5,178 nucleotides of DNA, taken from the NCBI GenBank assembly GCA_903853735.1, contig CAINUH010000130.1:1-5178 (forward strand), read 5' to 3'. Positions 5,136 to 5,178 of the stretch are shown here, one piece after another. Under the pieces are notes generated by a model, which saw nothing but the letters and a program-made list of their open reading frames with translations, was not told the DNA's origin and searched no databases. How positions within the stretch are numbered: position 1 is the stretch's first letter; each line of letters starts with the position of its first letter. Origin of the DNA: an uncultured Desulfomonile sp. Lineage in GTDB: Bacteria > Desulfobacterota > Desulfomonilia > Desulfomonilales > Desulfomonilaceae. Made by a program: the position numbers and the translations under genes.

Positions 5136-5178
5136 GTGGGGGGTATTTTTATCGCTTTATCACACTTGTTCATAGATG

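Overview
The window holds a compact set of bacterial genes, nearly all on the minus strand, plus one tRNA gene on the plus strand. Base composition is balanced. The content (a PsrA/PhsA-type molybdoenzyme with an iron-sulfur partner, and a phosphorelay pair) suggests an anaerobic or facultatively anaerobic respiring bacterium. A Desulfobacterota/deltaproteobacterial-type host is my best guess from gene style, but nothing in the window proves it. No mobile element, CRISPR array or long repeat was found, and no gene-free stretch exceeds 300 bases.

Layout from right to left, which is the direction of minus-strand transcription. At 5004-5078 is a complete tRNA-Val(CAC) with encoded CCA, a consensus sigma-70 promoter just upstream and a strong intrinsic terminator just downstream, so it is a self-contained plus-strand unit. 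Divergent from it, at 3803-4795, is a P1-family (DmpA/NylC-like, MEROPS S58-type) Ntn-hydrolase whose expected autocleavage site and catalytic residues are all visible. A 150-base gap with a plausible promoter follows. Next comes a same-strand cluster: a REC-only response regulator (3134-3652), a short soluble histidine kinase without a sensor domain (2354-3091), a molybdopterin/4Fe-4S oxidoreductase catalytic subunit (182-2272), and the first 48 codons of a ferredoxin-like 4Fe-4S protein (1-146) that runs off the left edge. Gaps within this cluster are 42, 81 and 35 bases with no terminator seen, so one operon is likely.

How the genes may work together (inference): the kinase and regulator have all core phosphotransfer motifs, but the kinase has no input domain and the regulator no recognisable output domain, only a roughly 50-residue charged/aromatic tail. 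Both precede a molybdoenzyme that has no Tat signal and, because of an in-frame stop 12 bases before its ATG, cannot gain one by extension. Together with the iron-sulfur protein this looks like a cytoplasmic redox module with its own soluble phosphorelay. That is the most unusual aspect of the window. The P1 hydrolase and tRNA appear unrelated to it.
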